Shown one piece after another: positions 47,669 to 58,774 of a stretch of DNA of 64,000 nt (positions are counted from its first letter, which is position 1; the number at the start of each line of letters is the position of its first letter). This DNA is from Polytrichum commune (Eukaryota > Streptophyta > Polytrichopsida > Polytrichales > Polytrichaceae): positions 34,596,001 to 34,660,000 of the forward strand of contig OX485809.1 of assembly GCA_950295325.1 (NCBI GenBank), given 5' to 3'. Under the pieces are notes generated by a model. The model was not told where the DNA came from, did no database searches, and saw only the letters and a program-made list of their open reading frames with translations. A program made the translations under genes and the position numbers.

Positions 47669-49245
47669 TTTGTTTTTACATTCTATCTTTGTTTTCTATA
47701 GGTATTAACATTTGGATTAAATTGCAGGTTTGATTTATAGGTGCAATCAAAGGTTTTAATCGTTTTTGGTTGTCATATCAAAAAAACATATGTAATTTCA
47801 AATAATACAAGTCTAACAAAATGACTAATGGTGTTTCCAAATTAGATTAAAAACAAGAATATGTATGATTTTAGCAATTTGATGAAGGCCATGGGAATAA
47901 GGCATATGTGCATAATAAGATTCTAGCAAGTGCCACATAATCATTGTAAAAATATGTTATTTCATCTATACCTACATCATATCAAACAAGTACACCACCA
48001 ACAACAACTAGATTACAAGAGAAATGTTTTTTAAAAAATCAAGAGAAAATTGAAAATATATTGGTAAAATTGAGTTCTTCTTGTAACATTCCAAGAATCT
48101 ACAAATTTCCTAAAGAGCATGAAAAAAAATTTGTTTACCTTCTAAATAAATTCTAGGTACCGTTCTACTATATCAATCTCACTATTATTATCTCTATTTG
48201 AAATACTGATTTTGTTTTGTATTTTGTATTGCCACACTTTACGCTTGTGAGTGCCATGTGTTAAAACTTACTCAGTTTGAACCTGTGCGAATCCTCCGAA
48301 AATGTTGCTTCTTCTATCCTTTTTTTAGGGCCGCTTTGATGGGGGACTTTCTGCCAATAAATTGTGCATCATTGTGGCTTACAGTGAAGGTCATTTGCTT
48401 TCTCATTTTCTCTCAATTTGAATAATGTTTTATCTATATTATTTATCTCGTCTACAATTGGAGCATCTTTCCTAACTAAAACATTTCTTTTACTTCAACA
48501 ATTTTTTGTTTTTCCACCCCGCAATTCATTGCCATCTCATATTTTTCTTCAATAGGTCTTTTAGCTAATTTATTTTCTACTCCTACAATTCAATCATCTT
48601 TAATACCTGCATTGTCTACAATGCATTAATTCTGCAATACAATATATGTTGTTACAATATATGACATATTTTTCAAAGATTTTTCGGATTGCTTCATTAT
48701 CAACCTTAAACACCGGTTTCATTAAAAGTGCACATAAGCATGTGCACTTTTTTGGGGGATTATTTTTTAATATTTTATTCTCAAATTTTGGAATGATTGC
48801 GCAATAAATTCGTACTTTGATACAAATACTTTCAAATATTATTAGTTTCAAATAATTCCAAGACAAAGCTTATACACTATATGACCATCATATTTATATT
48901 GTGTTTCACTTTTTTAGTAAAAAAATTTAGATTATGAAATAAATCAAAGGAATAAAACACATCCATTTGTGCATAGCTTAAAATACATTATTTATAAACT
49001 TAATGAAAAGTGCGACACATACACCTCACCCTTGGACCAAACACATAAAAATAAATTGAAACTAAGTGACACAACACTTGCTTCACGATAGAAGTAATAA
49101 TATTGAAGTAGATGGTTCCAAAAAACATAACGACATACTTATGTCATTTTATATTTGAAATATCAATATATAATATAACAAACATTTTTCTTTCCAAACT
49201 ATACATATCTATATAATAAAATACAAATATGAATTAAAATAATTT

Positions 49246-49558
49246 TAACCATCCAAAGAGTCTAAACCTAAACCTAGAGAAAACATATTTTTTCGTACAT
49301 CTGGATGTACCAATGCATATTCTTCAAACTCTGTTGATCCAAATATACTAGCATTTACTTCAAGTTTTTCATTATGATTGTGTCCAAAACTTCATTCAAC
49401 ATATTTGTATTTCACAAGATCTTGTGTATAGGCACGAATAACAATTTTTTGAACAATTTCTTTTTTGGACCATGCTTTAGAACACCATACTTTGTTCTCT
49501 ATCCACAGATAAGTAGAAATCTTTAGGAGCACATGCTTATCATCGCGTGTGAGAAACC
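49246..49558 (-). pseudogene. Second coding block of the Harbinger element (ORF1 candidate)
   Basis: About 103 codons, open apart from one internal stop, ending in TAA. Readable parts include HVLLKISTYLWIENKVW, KAWSKKEIVQKIVIRAY, then after the stop EKLEVNASIFGSTEFEEYAL and RKNMFSLGLGLDSLDG. PIF/Harbinger elements normally encode a DNA-binding accessory protein besides the transposase. I cannot see a clear Myb/SANT motif, so the role is inferred from position only. Its upstream exons may begin near 50880, where a possible telo-box and an open minus frame (50466-50831) occur. Confidence 0.45.
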
Positions 49559-49744
49559 ATAATCCTTAAAAGTATTCGAAGATTCAAATGTTTATTCGGG
49601 GGGCCGTGGAAGGCCCACCCCCCTTGTCCTGCATGATATCACTTCCAACCTCACTTCATTCAAGCACACATAAACCATTTTAAAGACATAAAAATATCCT
49701 CTAAACACATTACGTTTTAAGCAATCACAACAAAAATCGATTTT

Positions 49745-50235
49745 CTCACTAAGGATGAAGCATGTGCCTCACCTCTAAGCACTAGCTTAAGGAGAAATTC
49801 AGATTTCTCAAGGAGGGTGAGGCATGTGACTCACCTTCAAAACTTAGAATTTTGTTTCATAAGGGTGAGGCATATGCCTCACCTCTAAGCATAACCTTAG
49901 GGAGAAATTCAGATTTGTCAAAGAGAGTGAGGCATGTGCCTCATCCCGAAAAAAACAAATTCAAAACATAGAATTTTGTTTCATAAGGGTGAGGCATGTG
50001 CGTCATCTCTAAGCACAAGCTTAAGAAAAAATTCAGATTTCTCAAGGAGGGTGAGGGATGTGTCTCACTCCAAAAAAAGAAATTCAAAAAACTTAAATTT
50101 TTGTTTCATAAGGGTGAGACACGTGCCTCACCTCTAAGCACAAGCTTAAGGAGAAATTCATATTTTTCAAGGAGGGTGATGCATGTGCCTCATCCCCAAA
50201 AAAACAAATTCAAAACATTTGCCTCAACTTGAAAG
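49745..50235. repeat. Tandem array 1 with palindromic core
   Basis: Eight variants of the palindrome GGTGAGGCATATGCCTCACC, mostly as GGTGAGGCATGTGCCTCACC, arranged in about four superunits of roughly 120 bp. Each superunit has two alternating linkers: one with CTAAGCACAAGCTTAAGGAG then AAATTCAGATTTCTCAAGGA, the other with AAATTCAAAACATAGAATTT then TGTTTCATAAG. The short open frames across the array are by-products of the repetition. Confidence 0.9.
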
Positions 50236-50880
50236 GAAGAGAAGTGATAGAATATTTTGTAATCAAGAATGAAGAAAAAAAAATTTCAGGAATACGGATG
50301 AATAATACCGATTTTGAAGGGTAAACATCATATATTCCAGAGTTTGAAAAATGAGGATGAGGCATTTATTACGAAAATTTCATAGTATGAACTACATGTA
50401 CTAAGTATACTGTAATCTTTTGTAATAATTAATAAATTGTGTTGTTTTGAAAAACGAAATCAGATTTAGATTTGAATCCCAAAAAATTGAAAAGTTAAAC
50501 AATTACATGAATGGAGTGTTGAATTGAAGTACATTCTGAATAAAATTGAAAATAAGCGTAAAATATGTAAAATACGATGGTATTTGAATATTGAATAAGA
50601 GTTGGTGTTGAAGCGCCTATATAAGTTGAAAGTAGAGTCGAAGATCAGTTGACATGCAAATGAAGACATTAGAGTTATTGGAGAGTGGATTGAACGCAAT
50701 AAGATGATAGAGAGCTGAAGGATCAAAATTTGCAGCAATAGGTTAGACGGTGTAGTACTAGAAAAACTTTTGAACTTTTGAGGAATAATAATTAGAAGAA
50801 GGAGTGAAGAGGTACCATCGGAAAGAAACAAGAAGGTGTTGGAGTAAGAGTTTTAGGAGGAAGAGGCGCCGAAGTAGATC

Positions 50881-50950
50881 CGTGTTGGAGAAGAGCGGCG
50901 GCTAAAAAACTTGACCTAACCCTAAGCGGCGTTTTAGGGTTTAGGGTAAA
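50881..50950 (-). promoter_or_regulatory. Possible promoter with telo-box
   Basis: On the minus strand this reads as two consecutive CCCTAAA repeats, then GCGGCG-type GC-rich sequence and another CCCTAA-like motif, just upstream of a 121-codon open minus frame (50466-50831). Telo-boxes mark many plant promoters (family knowledge). Here it may have driven the element's accessory gene. Confidence 0.35.
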
Positions 50951-51196
50951 CGTTTATTTTTTAATTTTATATGTGTGGACAAACTTTGTATTGGTCTATC
51001 ATGCACATATTTAAGAAGTTACACTTGAATTTTTTTAGTTAGGCCGGTGGCATTATTCTACTCATACCTACTCATTATTTAGTTTTTTGGAAATAAAATA
51101 GAATTTCTATAAATATTTAATCTAATATATATAAATATTATAAATATAACTTCAAATAATATTTATTATAAAAATAATTTTAAAATAATATTTAAA

Positions 51197-51718
51197 GGGG
51201 TGAGGCATATGCCACACCTTGTGGAGCCGTAATTAGTTTTTATTCAAGTTTTAAGGGGGTGGGGCATATGCCTCACCTTGTCAAGCAATAATTAGTTTTT
51301 TTTCAAGTTTTAAGGGGGTGGGGCATATGCCTCACCTTGTCAAGTAGTAATTAGTTTTTTTTCAAGTTTTAAGGGGGTGGGGCATATGCCTCACCTTGTG
51401 AAGCAATAATTAGTTTTTTTTTCAAGTTTTAAGGGGGTGGGGCATATGCCTCACCTTGTGAAGCAGTAATTAGTTTTTTTTCAAGTTTGAAGGGGGTGGA
51501 GCATATGCCTCACCTTGTGAAGCAATAATTAGTTTTTTTTTTCAAGTTTTAAGGGGGTGTGGCATATGCCTCACCTTGTAAAGCAATAATTAGTTTTTTT
51601 CCAAGTTTGAAGGGGGTGGGGCATATACCTCACCTTGTGAAGCCGTAATTGGTTTTCTCAAGATTTATAGGGGTGAGGCATATGCCACACCTTGTGGAGC
51701 CGTAATTGGTTTTTATTT
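51197..51718. repeat. Tandem array 2 with palindromic core
   Basis: Nine units of 58-61 bp. The unit is GGGGGTGGGGCATATGCCTC followed by ACCTTGTGAAGCAATAATTA and a T-rich GTTTTTTTTCAAGTTTTAA linker. The core is the array 1 palindrome with one change (GGTGGGG for GGTGAGG). The first and last units share a different variant (GTGAGGCATATGCCACACC and TGTGGAGCCGTAATT). Confidence 0.92.
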
Positions 51719-51936
51719 TATAATTATACATAACTCCCATAAAATGAATTCCTCATCTTATTGTAGGATGAAGTCTTTTTACAAAAATCATCAAATTATA
51801 ATTTAATTAATGACCAAGAACATTGATCTAAATGTACCCATATTTATAAAAAAATTATTTATAGCCAATACAATTATAATATGATCGTATTTTCATTGAA
51901 ATCTATGTGTTTGCAATAATTTGTTCATGTGCACTT

Positions 51937-52972
51937 TTACATATTGAATTGCATTTTTAACAAAACCGGTGTTCTTAATTTATCCCTCAAAATATCAAAT
52001 GTCTTTTTCATACACATTCTAGCTGAAGATTGGATAAAATTTGCCTCCTTCCTGAAGAATGTAGTTTTTTCACCCTTAAATAGACTGTACATCCAAGGCC
52101 TCACCGAATATGCAACGCCTCCTACAAATTTAAGTGGCTGGAATTTCTCTTTTATACATGCTTGTTCGATCCCTATAATATGAAAACAACCCAATTTAAA
52201 AGACTTCCTACCCATCCAAATTCATAATTCTAAAACCTACAATTTGGTCCGACAATTGCCAGTAAATTGTCAAATGGAATGACTTCCTATAGTTTTAGTC
52301 TTCTCCGCCAACTACCGGAGCTAAAACATGAATATGTGATCCATCTACTGCCCACATAATGGAAGATATATCATGCCACTGCTCGAACCTTATAGTAAAA
52401 ATCCTAAATGCGATTCATTTGGAGTTCGCACAAAAATTGATTACAAAATTTTTTTAACAACTTTACAAAATTCCTTCATTATTTTTTACAATGTATTTCT
52501 ATTGACTCTATACAAGTCTCCTATGCTTTATAATTCATCGTTGTTACCTAACTTATGCAATAACATTGCTATCCTCTCTTGCACCGGCACAATATCCCTA
52601 AAATGTGTATCCTCCTTCAAATACGGGCCTAATTCCTCACACAAAAAATTGAGTGTATTGTATTTCACTTGAGTTCGCTTCTTAAACTCTTTCTCCGTCC
52701 ATGACCCCAACAACAAGCGGTCTACAACTCTCTACATCCGTTCTTGACTTCATATGCTTCTCTCTCTATGCCCCATACTCTCATAAACCAAGCTCAAAAT
52801 TCCAAACTTCTCCCAATCTTCTTGCAAATGCAATGCTTGAATGTCCACAACAACATGCTTCACAAGCATGTACAAAAACATGTATCATCCTAAGAGCAAA
52901 ATAAGTCTCCTCGTCTTTTCCTCCATCGCAACCATGCTTGTTGAAATTCAAGATGAAAACAAACAAAAACAA
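51937..52972 (-). pseudogene. PIF/Harbinger transposase (ALP1-like DDE nuclease), broken
   Basis: DDE nuclease that excises and inserts PIF/Harbinger elements in the nucleus. The minus strand shows the N-terminal helical part (WTEKEFKKRTQVKYNTLNFL, ERIAMLLHKLGNND), the first catalytic block AVDGSHIHVLAPVVGGED followed by NYRKSFHLTIYW, and the C-terminal block YSVRPWMYSLFKGEKTTFF with NFIQSSARMCMKKTFDIL. The first catalytic Asp (VDGSH) is kept. The block that normally reads GDxGY is GGVAY, and the position normally Glu in xERAFGxLK is Lys (MKKTFDIL), so two catalytic positions look lost. There are also in-frame stops (for example after GGED) and frame breaks. Inactive remnant; conserved order of blocks makes the family call firm. 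Confidence 0.85.
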
Positions 52973-53219
52973 GAAGTGAAGCCAAGAGAATGATCAAACT
53001 TGATTTTTTAATTTTTTCAAAACTGCCCTTTTTGTGCATATATCAGAAAAATAAGCACATCCACTTTTTAGTCCACGGTCATTCCTCTGTGTCCACATTC
53101 GGTTTACACCTAGTGAGGGGCCCAAGGCTTTCTAAATTGATTTATTAAGAAGTTGGACCATGGAAAAAGGCCATCTTTCATGGTCCGACTTCATGATCCA
53201 TGGTGTAAACCGGCCCTAA

Positions 53220-54240
53220 GTCTTAGCAATCATGGCAAGGTCCCCATGGAATACAACATCTCCTTTGATATAATGTTCTCCTTTTTTAAATATGACATGT
53301 TCGGTCCCACAAGAAAGTGCCGTATTATCCGAATGTATAAACATTATCCACTTGGTGTCATGTAAGACGCCATCCATTTGAGTTTCATTGACCGCTCATG
53401 CCTTCAAAGTCTACTAGAAAGTGAACTTAGACCGTCTCCAACTTCTCAACTAACCACAGAATTTGTATATCATGGTTCAAGGGCCCTCAAGCTCTAGTGT
53501 AAAGTGGCTCTCAGTAAAGTAAGTCAGTGATTGCAATGGTAGTCAGAGGATTCTAGTGCAGATGTTGATGTGATATCTAAACCGTCCAGATGAAGTCTGA
53601 CTCAAATCGAAACCAAGCATGCAGTTGCATCATCAGGAACGATATTTTGCCAATTTTTCTACTCAACCAACCTTCTCTTCTGAATGTCCCTCAACGAGTG
53701 ACTTAAATAAGTTAGGATTTTATTTATTTATTTTAAATCCAAAAGTACCCCCACTGCCTATAACCATCGTCCATGATTGATGGAGCCTCCTCACGGGTGC
53801 AATGATCATAAATGTAAGCTTACGTAAGGGCACCTGTGACCCTATCGTCATGTTTGCAGAGTCCACTAGACTGAGGTAACTTGTATGCCCTGGTGGTGGC
53901 CGCCACTTCCGACTCCACAAACAATTTTGACTGTTGTATATGGACTTAGGGCTGCTTTACATGGGTCCCAACTCACTTGAGGTCAATCTGGGCAATCTCA
54001 GCCGTTGAGAGCATGCAAGTTGGGACTTACCACTTCACATGGGGTCTCAAGTCCTAAGTCTCAAGTATGACATGGATGTCTACATGGTAACGGTTTTTGA
54101 GGTGACATCTGGGACTTGTGTTGAGAGTTGGGTTGAGCAAAATGTTACATTCAACTTCCAAGAATTGGGTTTGCATAAAATAATCGAGACTTGGGAAAAT
54201 CTGGGCCATGACATGGAAAAAACCATTTTTAATAAATGAT

Positions 54241-54298
<58 letters not shown>

Positions 54299-56091
54299 TT
54301 ATAGATTGTTGAAATATTAGGGTTGTTGTGGTCAAATTGGAGGGTTTTTGTTTCCTTTCTAAGAACCAGTTTATATGTACATAAGAGGAATTCATTGCTC
54401 CATAGCATAGTTTTCTACTAATGGGCCGTATAGTGCATTTTAACCATTGAATTTTTAAGGAGAGGATTCTAGTTTTTAAAGATTGGAGGCACAAACATTG
54501 AGAGTGCAAACAACAATGATAAGGTTAAACATGATATGATAGAAGTAGGTGAAGAAGAGGACACATGAGTTTTGAGTGCACCCCAGAAGAAAATACTTGC
54601 CATAAGAAAAACAAAAACATCCAAAAACCCTAAAGCGGTTGCTCCAAAGAGACAACGGCTTCAAAAAAAAATGTAACAATGACAATTAAAGGAGGAGGTG
54701 TTGATGAAGATGAGGAACCTTGTGTAGTGGAAGTTCTATCCCAAACAAAATATGTTGAAACCTTAACCAAAGTCTAATTTCCTTTGCTAGAACAGCCAAC
54801 GCTTGAAAATATGCCCTAAGTGTAGGAGAAGGGTAATTGAAGAGGGTGTTCATAAATTAGAAGATCTAGGAACAAGGATGTGAGCCCAAGCGTTTCTAGA
54901 TTCCTTCTACTTGTTCCCCAACATCTCTATTTGTTCTCACTCTGGATGTTGATATTATCCTACTTACAAATGTCACTTCCACTTCACAAGGTTCCCAAAA
55001 ACAAGAGAAAAACCCAAAGAGAAAATCCAAACATTTGTATACAACGGACAATGAGGGGTGGTGAGGCCATCCCTCCACCAATCCTCACATTCCAAGAACG
55101 ATGGATGAAAACAACAAGGTGAAGGCTTGGAACTCTTAGGACCATGTTCAAGAGAGGCATATCTTATATGCACGGGTGCTAGAATGGGCTAGAATGGCAT
55201 AAATCCAAACTAATATCTTTACATGGTATGTTTAAGGTGAGGCTTGAGCCCCAAGTCCTTATGAGACATAAGGGTCCACTTGTGTGCATAGGCCCTTGGA
55301 TCCCAAAATGCCCCATGGCAAGGGCCTCATTAATCATTCATTTTTAGTAATACTATTACTATTACTATTAATAATAATAGATCGGCACAATTTTATTGTC
55401 CGTAATGCCAGGCTTCAAGGGATTCAATGGGCGATTTTGCCAGGTCAGGCCCTTACAATAGCAAGCAAAAAAATTGCCCTCATTCCTTATGGGTTTACAC
55501 TAGCATGGTCCAAGACTATGGAGTGAGTGGCCGAGAGCTAGAATTTGGACCCAAGGAATTTACACTAGGGTTCAGGTCCAAGATATGAAAAAGTGAATTG
55601 GCACTAGTGTGGTGTCACTTTACCACCAAATCTAAACTTGATCTTTACTCAAGAGAGTATTGCTCCCAATTTGAGAAACCGATCTTTGAGATTGAGTTCT
55701 AAAGTAAGATCCATTTAAGGGGTGTTTTGGACCCCAACTTTCTTGCACACGGACCGTAATGTAAACTCGTGAAAATGCTTGCTAAGAGATGACTTAGCGA
55801 GCATTATTTATGACCATCTTTTAAGAGTGAACCCAATGGCAAGCTTGAAGATTGGTTTCTCAAACTATGTAAGGAGTAATTTTTTGAGTGGTCTGAGATT
55901 TGGGAGAAAGTGATGCCACATCAATGCCCTTCCGGGCCCTAGTGTGAACTCCTATGAACTCCTTGTAGGGTCCAAAATTTTGCTCTTGTCCAAGAGGATT
56001 GCTCATTTTTGGACATTCCATTGGTCTTGGATCCTAAGGTAAACCCTTCCTTCAAAAGCAAGCATTCCAAAATTGTGGTTGAACAATGTAA
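53220..56091. other. Unassigned intergenic DNA
   Basis: No gene supported. Contains a (CT)n microsatellite at 54244-54294. A 151-codon minus frame (54054-54509) runs through that microsatellite and is not credible as a gene. Confidence 0.45.
54244..54294. repeat. (CT)n microsatellite
   Basis: About 25 uninterrupted CT units. Confidence 0.95.
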
Positions 56092-56093
56092 TA

Positions 56094-56458
56094 AGTTAGA
56101 CGTGCCTAAATCCAACACAACATAACTTGGATACCTATATTTGAGTTGTATGTGGATTCAAGAAATGCAAACCAAAAAAGACACATGTTTAAGAGATTGG
56201 ACTAATGCGTGCTCAAAATGTGATCAGTGTAGGTTTAATAGTCAACAATATTATTAAGGAGGGATCTATATGACCACTTACTAAGCATGAGATTCTTACC
56301 TTTGATAATGAACAAGAAATTCATACGAACTTCAAAAAAAATGAGGCATTTGGCTATGGCCACAATATGGATTTTCTAATCATCCTGCACCGATTGTGTG
56401 TTTTGTATTTTATAAGTGGGTTCTTAGAGAAAAAGAATCTCAACAAACTTGTTTATCT
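56094..56458 (+). mobile_element. Mariner/Stowaway-like MITE, family A
   Basis: 365 bp, flanked by TA at 56092-56093 and 56459-56460. Landmarks GGATACCTATATTTGAGTTG, GTGCTCAAAATGTGAT and TTTGATAATGAACAAG are in family order. Confidence 0.8.
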
Positions 56459-56474
56459 TAAGGTTTTAACAATT

Positions 56475-56703
56475 TTTAGATGAAATTGTCATCAATGATT
56501 GAAATTTGGATGAAACATCACTTAAGAAGTGATGGTAGTTGCAACATTGCAAATTTGTAATGGCCAAATGTTTCTACAAGGAATGACAAATAATATTAAG
56601 TCTACATTTAGTGTTGGTCACACTAAACTGGCGGTTTACAGTTTTAGCAGTGAGCAAGACAAAGAGAATTGGTGACACTAAATACAAAATTTAGTGTAGT
56701 CGC
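56475..56703 (+). mobile_element. Family C MITE, 5'-truncated
   Basis: Matches the second half of the 45205-45632 element from ATTGAAATTTGGATGAAAC to the end AAATTTAGTGTAGTCG. The left half is missing. Confidence 0.7.
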
Positions 56704-58774
56704 CCATTTGCAACAAGATGCAACTCATGCCCATCCTATAGTCACAAAGGAAGCAAGTCTAACTTAACATTACAGGAATCTATCTCCAGGCGCTGGCGTG
56801 TAGGAGGAAAGCGAAAAGGAGCTTTACATTTAGTTCTGTCCTTGCATGAGCAGCCATGGCATCGGCATCATCCTCGGAGACATATCCCTTGCTTGAATGC
56901 TCACACCACCATCACCACCACTATCACCATCATCTTTCCAAGGAATGAGTCTACTCTCTTTCTCTGTCGCTCTCTCTCTCCCCCTCTCCTTTAAGCAATC
57001 TTACAGTTGCTCCAATGTCCAGCCCAACAACTTACCACCTTACCCATACCCTACGCCATGTCGATAGCTCACCAGGAATCCTTCCTGCTACGTCGTCACA
57101 ACGAGGATTGATGGATGACGACTGTCTCCCTACCGTACCATTAATTATCACGTGATCTGCAAACACGGGAGTAACTACCTAGGGGATGGATCCTCAAAGC
57201 ATCAAAGCCGAGTACTACGCAAATGGTCAGGTGCACTATTATAGCTATCTATCTGCCCAGGATCATATTGCTTCAACCGTGTACCTGCACTGACTAAAAG
57301 AAGGATTGCACTAATGCATTATTGAGCTACTTAATTAGTTTCGATGTGGATGTCTGTTTGAGTTTGGTGGATATCGTCAGCCAGGCTTGTATTTGCAGGC
57401 AGCGGCACTATGTAGTGGTGTACGCAACGTGGAGCTCAGGTTTCCCGGGGGTTTCCCGAATTAGAGCCGATCGACGTCGACCACTTGATGAAGAAGGGTG
57501 TGTTCCAAGTTGCGGGCAGCCAGGACCTTTGTATAAGTTGGATACATTTGAGGTAGACCAGTATTATATTGCGGACTTGCACATCCAGATCGGTCGTTGT
57601 TCATGTGCCGCTCGCTGATCGCATGGACCGTCTTTTGTGGGAACTTATAAGGTTATATCCATGCGGTTTTTATAATTCGGATGTTTGTGTTTTTTTTGGG
57701 CCTGATCAGTTGACTAACTGTACCGGTGATTTATGTGATGATCAGCCTCGTCACGTTTGTACGGAATAGTTTTATCTTGTGAATAATATCATTAGTGCAT
57801 TTGTGAAGAATTCCCTCTAGTCATGCATTCAATCTCTTTATCGATCTTCATTCACAGATGATTGAGCATATTGGTTGGATGCAGCCTCCAGGCGAAGCTG
57901 ATACCTAAGATTAAGTTCTGGGAGCTGTAACAGGTGTTGATCTGCTCCACATTATAACCAGCTGGTCTCAGGTATTTGATCTCCCTTCATCAGTTATTGC
58001 GATAAGAGATTATTCAACTCCTATCGGATGGACGGGGTAAGAGGTGTTTCATTACTGAAGTAATGGCATATTGGAAGATCATGTTGTGCCAATTTTCTTT
58101 GCTTTGATGAAGACCGCGTCATCACTAATCCGTGGACAACTTATTAGTTCATAGCTTCGTGATCAATCCGGGGTGATCAATCTCGTCTTTACAACCCGGT
58201 TTGGAGCTGCTAAAACATTTTCAAGAAGCTTTCTTTTTTAAAATTGCTTTTGGGTTATACTCATTTGTAAGTCTGGGAATTCTCTCAAAGTGGTAAAGTA
58301 CATAGGGCGTCTGGATGGTGATCCCTGCTTTTTCTTCTTCTTAAGAATAACATTTGACAAGGGAAGCCTTTTCTACTTAGGACATAAACGGTATGAATAG
58401 ATTATATTCCCCTCTTTCCAATGCCCTCTTTCCAAGCATGCTGCTTGCAAGTTTCTGAAACACCAAACAATCAAATCCACTAAAGATTACAAGTGATTTA
58501 GAAACAAATTGTTCTACAAGGAATTAGAGTTGCATCACCCCAGGTGATCAATGCTGGTGTCGATGGATTTGTGCTGCCGCAAATGTTTCCTACATAATTA
58601 TTAATCATGCTGTCCAGCATTCATTGCTTGACATCCAGCTTTCCGATGTCTCCTACATTGATGCAGAGATCATAAGCCAGTGCAAGCAACGATAGGCAAA
58701 TTTTCCTATCATCACCACAATCCGAAAAGAAAAGGGTTCCGCATCGTCAGGTGCAGGCAGAAAAATTCGTAGCC
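56704..58774. other. Upstream region of the phospholipase C gene
   Basis: Locally GC-richer than the repeats around it, so it may contain the promoter and a 5' UTR. It holds a His-rich 30-codon frame (56856-56948) and open + frames at 57322-57618 and 57569-57769 with uneven quality. No family recognised; no gene called. Confidence 0.4.
56856..56948 (+). CDS. Histidine-rich micro-ORF (tentative)
   Basis: ATG-to-TGA frame of 30 codons. After a Ser/Ala-rich start (MASASSSETYPLLEC) it carries S, six His, Tyr and three His before LSKE. The His run comes from a CAC/CAT trinucleotide-like tract, so it may be chance. The ATG context (GCCATGGC) is favourable. It could be an upstream ORF in a leader, a first exon without a usable donor, or nothing. 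Confidence 0.2.
   Translation: MASASSSETYPLLECSHHHHHHYHHHLSKE

Larger units (their letters stand above)
46417..53216 (-). mobile_element. Decayed PIF/Harbinger transposon, about 6.8 kb
   Basis: Left end GGGCCGATTTACACCATGGA and right end its complement with few changes (about 27 bp of inverted similarity). The right flank is TAA (53217-53219), the left flank TAC (46414-46416), so the expected TAA duplication is imperfect. Between them lie a broken Harbinger transposase (51937-52972, minus), a second decayed coding block (49246-49558, minus), two palindrome-based tandem arrays and an 18-bp repeat. Two protein genes are the normal content of this superfamily. The transposase identity is firm; the outer limits are less so. 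Confidence 0.55.

Noticed and set aside
49745-51718. Repeat arrays considered as a CRISPR array
   Set aside because: The linkers between palindromic cores are themselves repeated, not unique spacers, and this is a plant nuclear genome.
54054-54509. 151-codon minus frame with an Arg-Glu dipeptide run
   Set aside because: The run is the translation of a (CT)n microsatellite; the rest has no motif.
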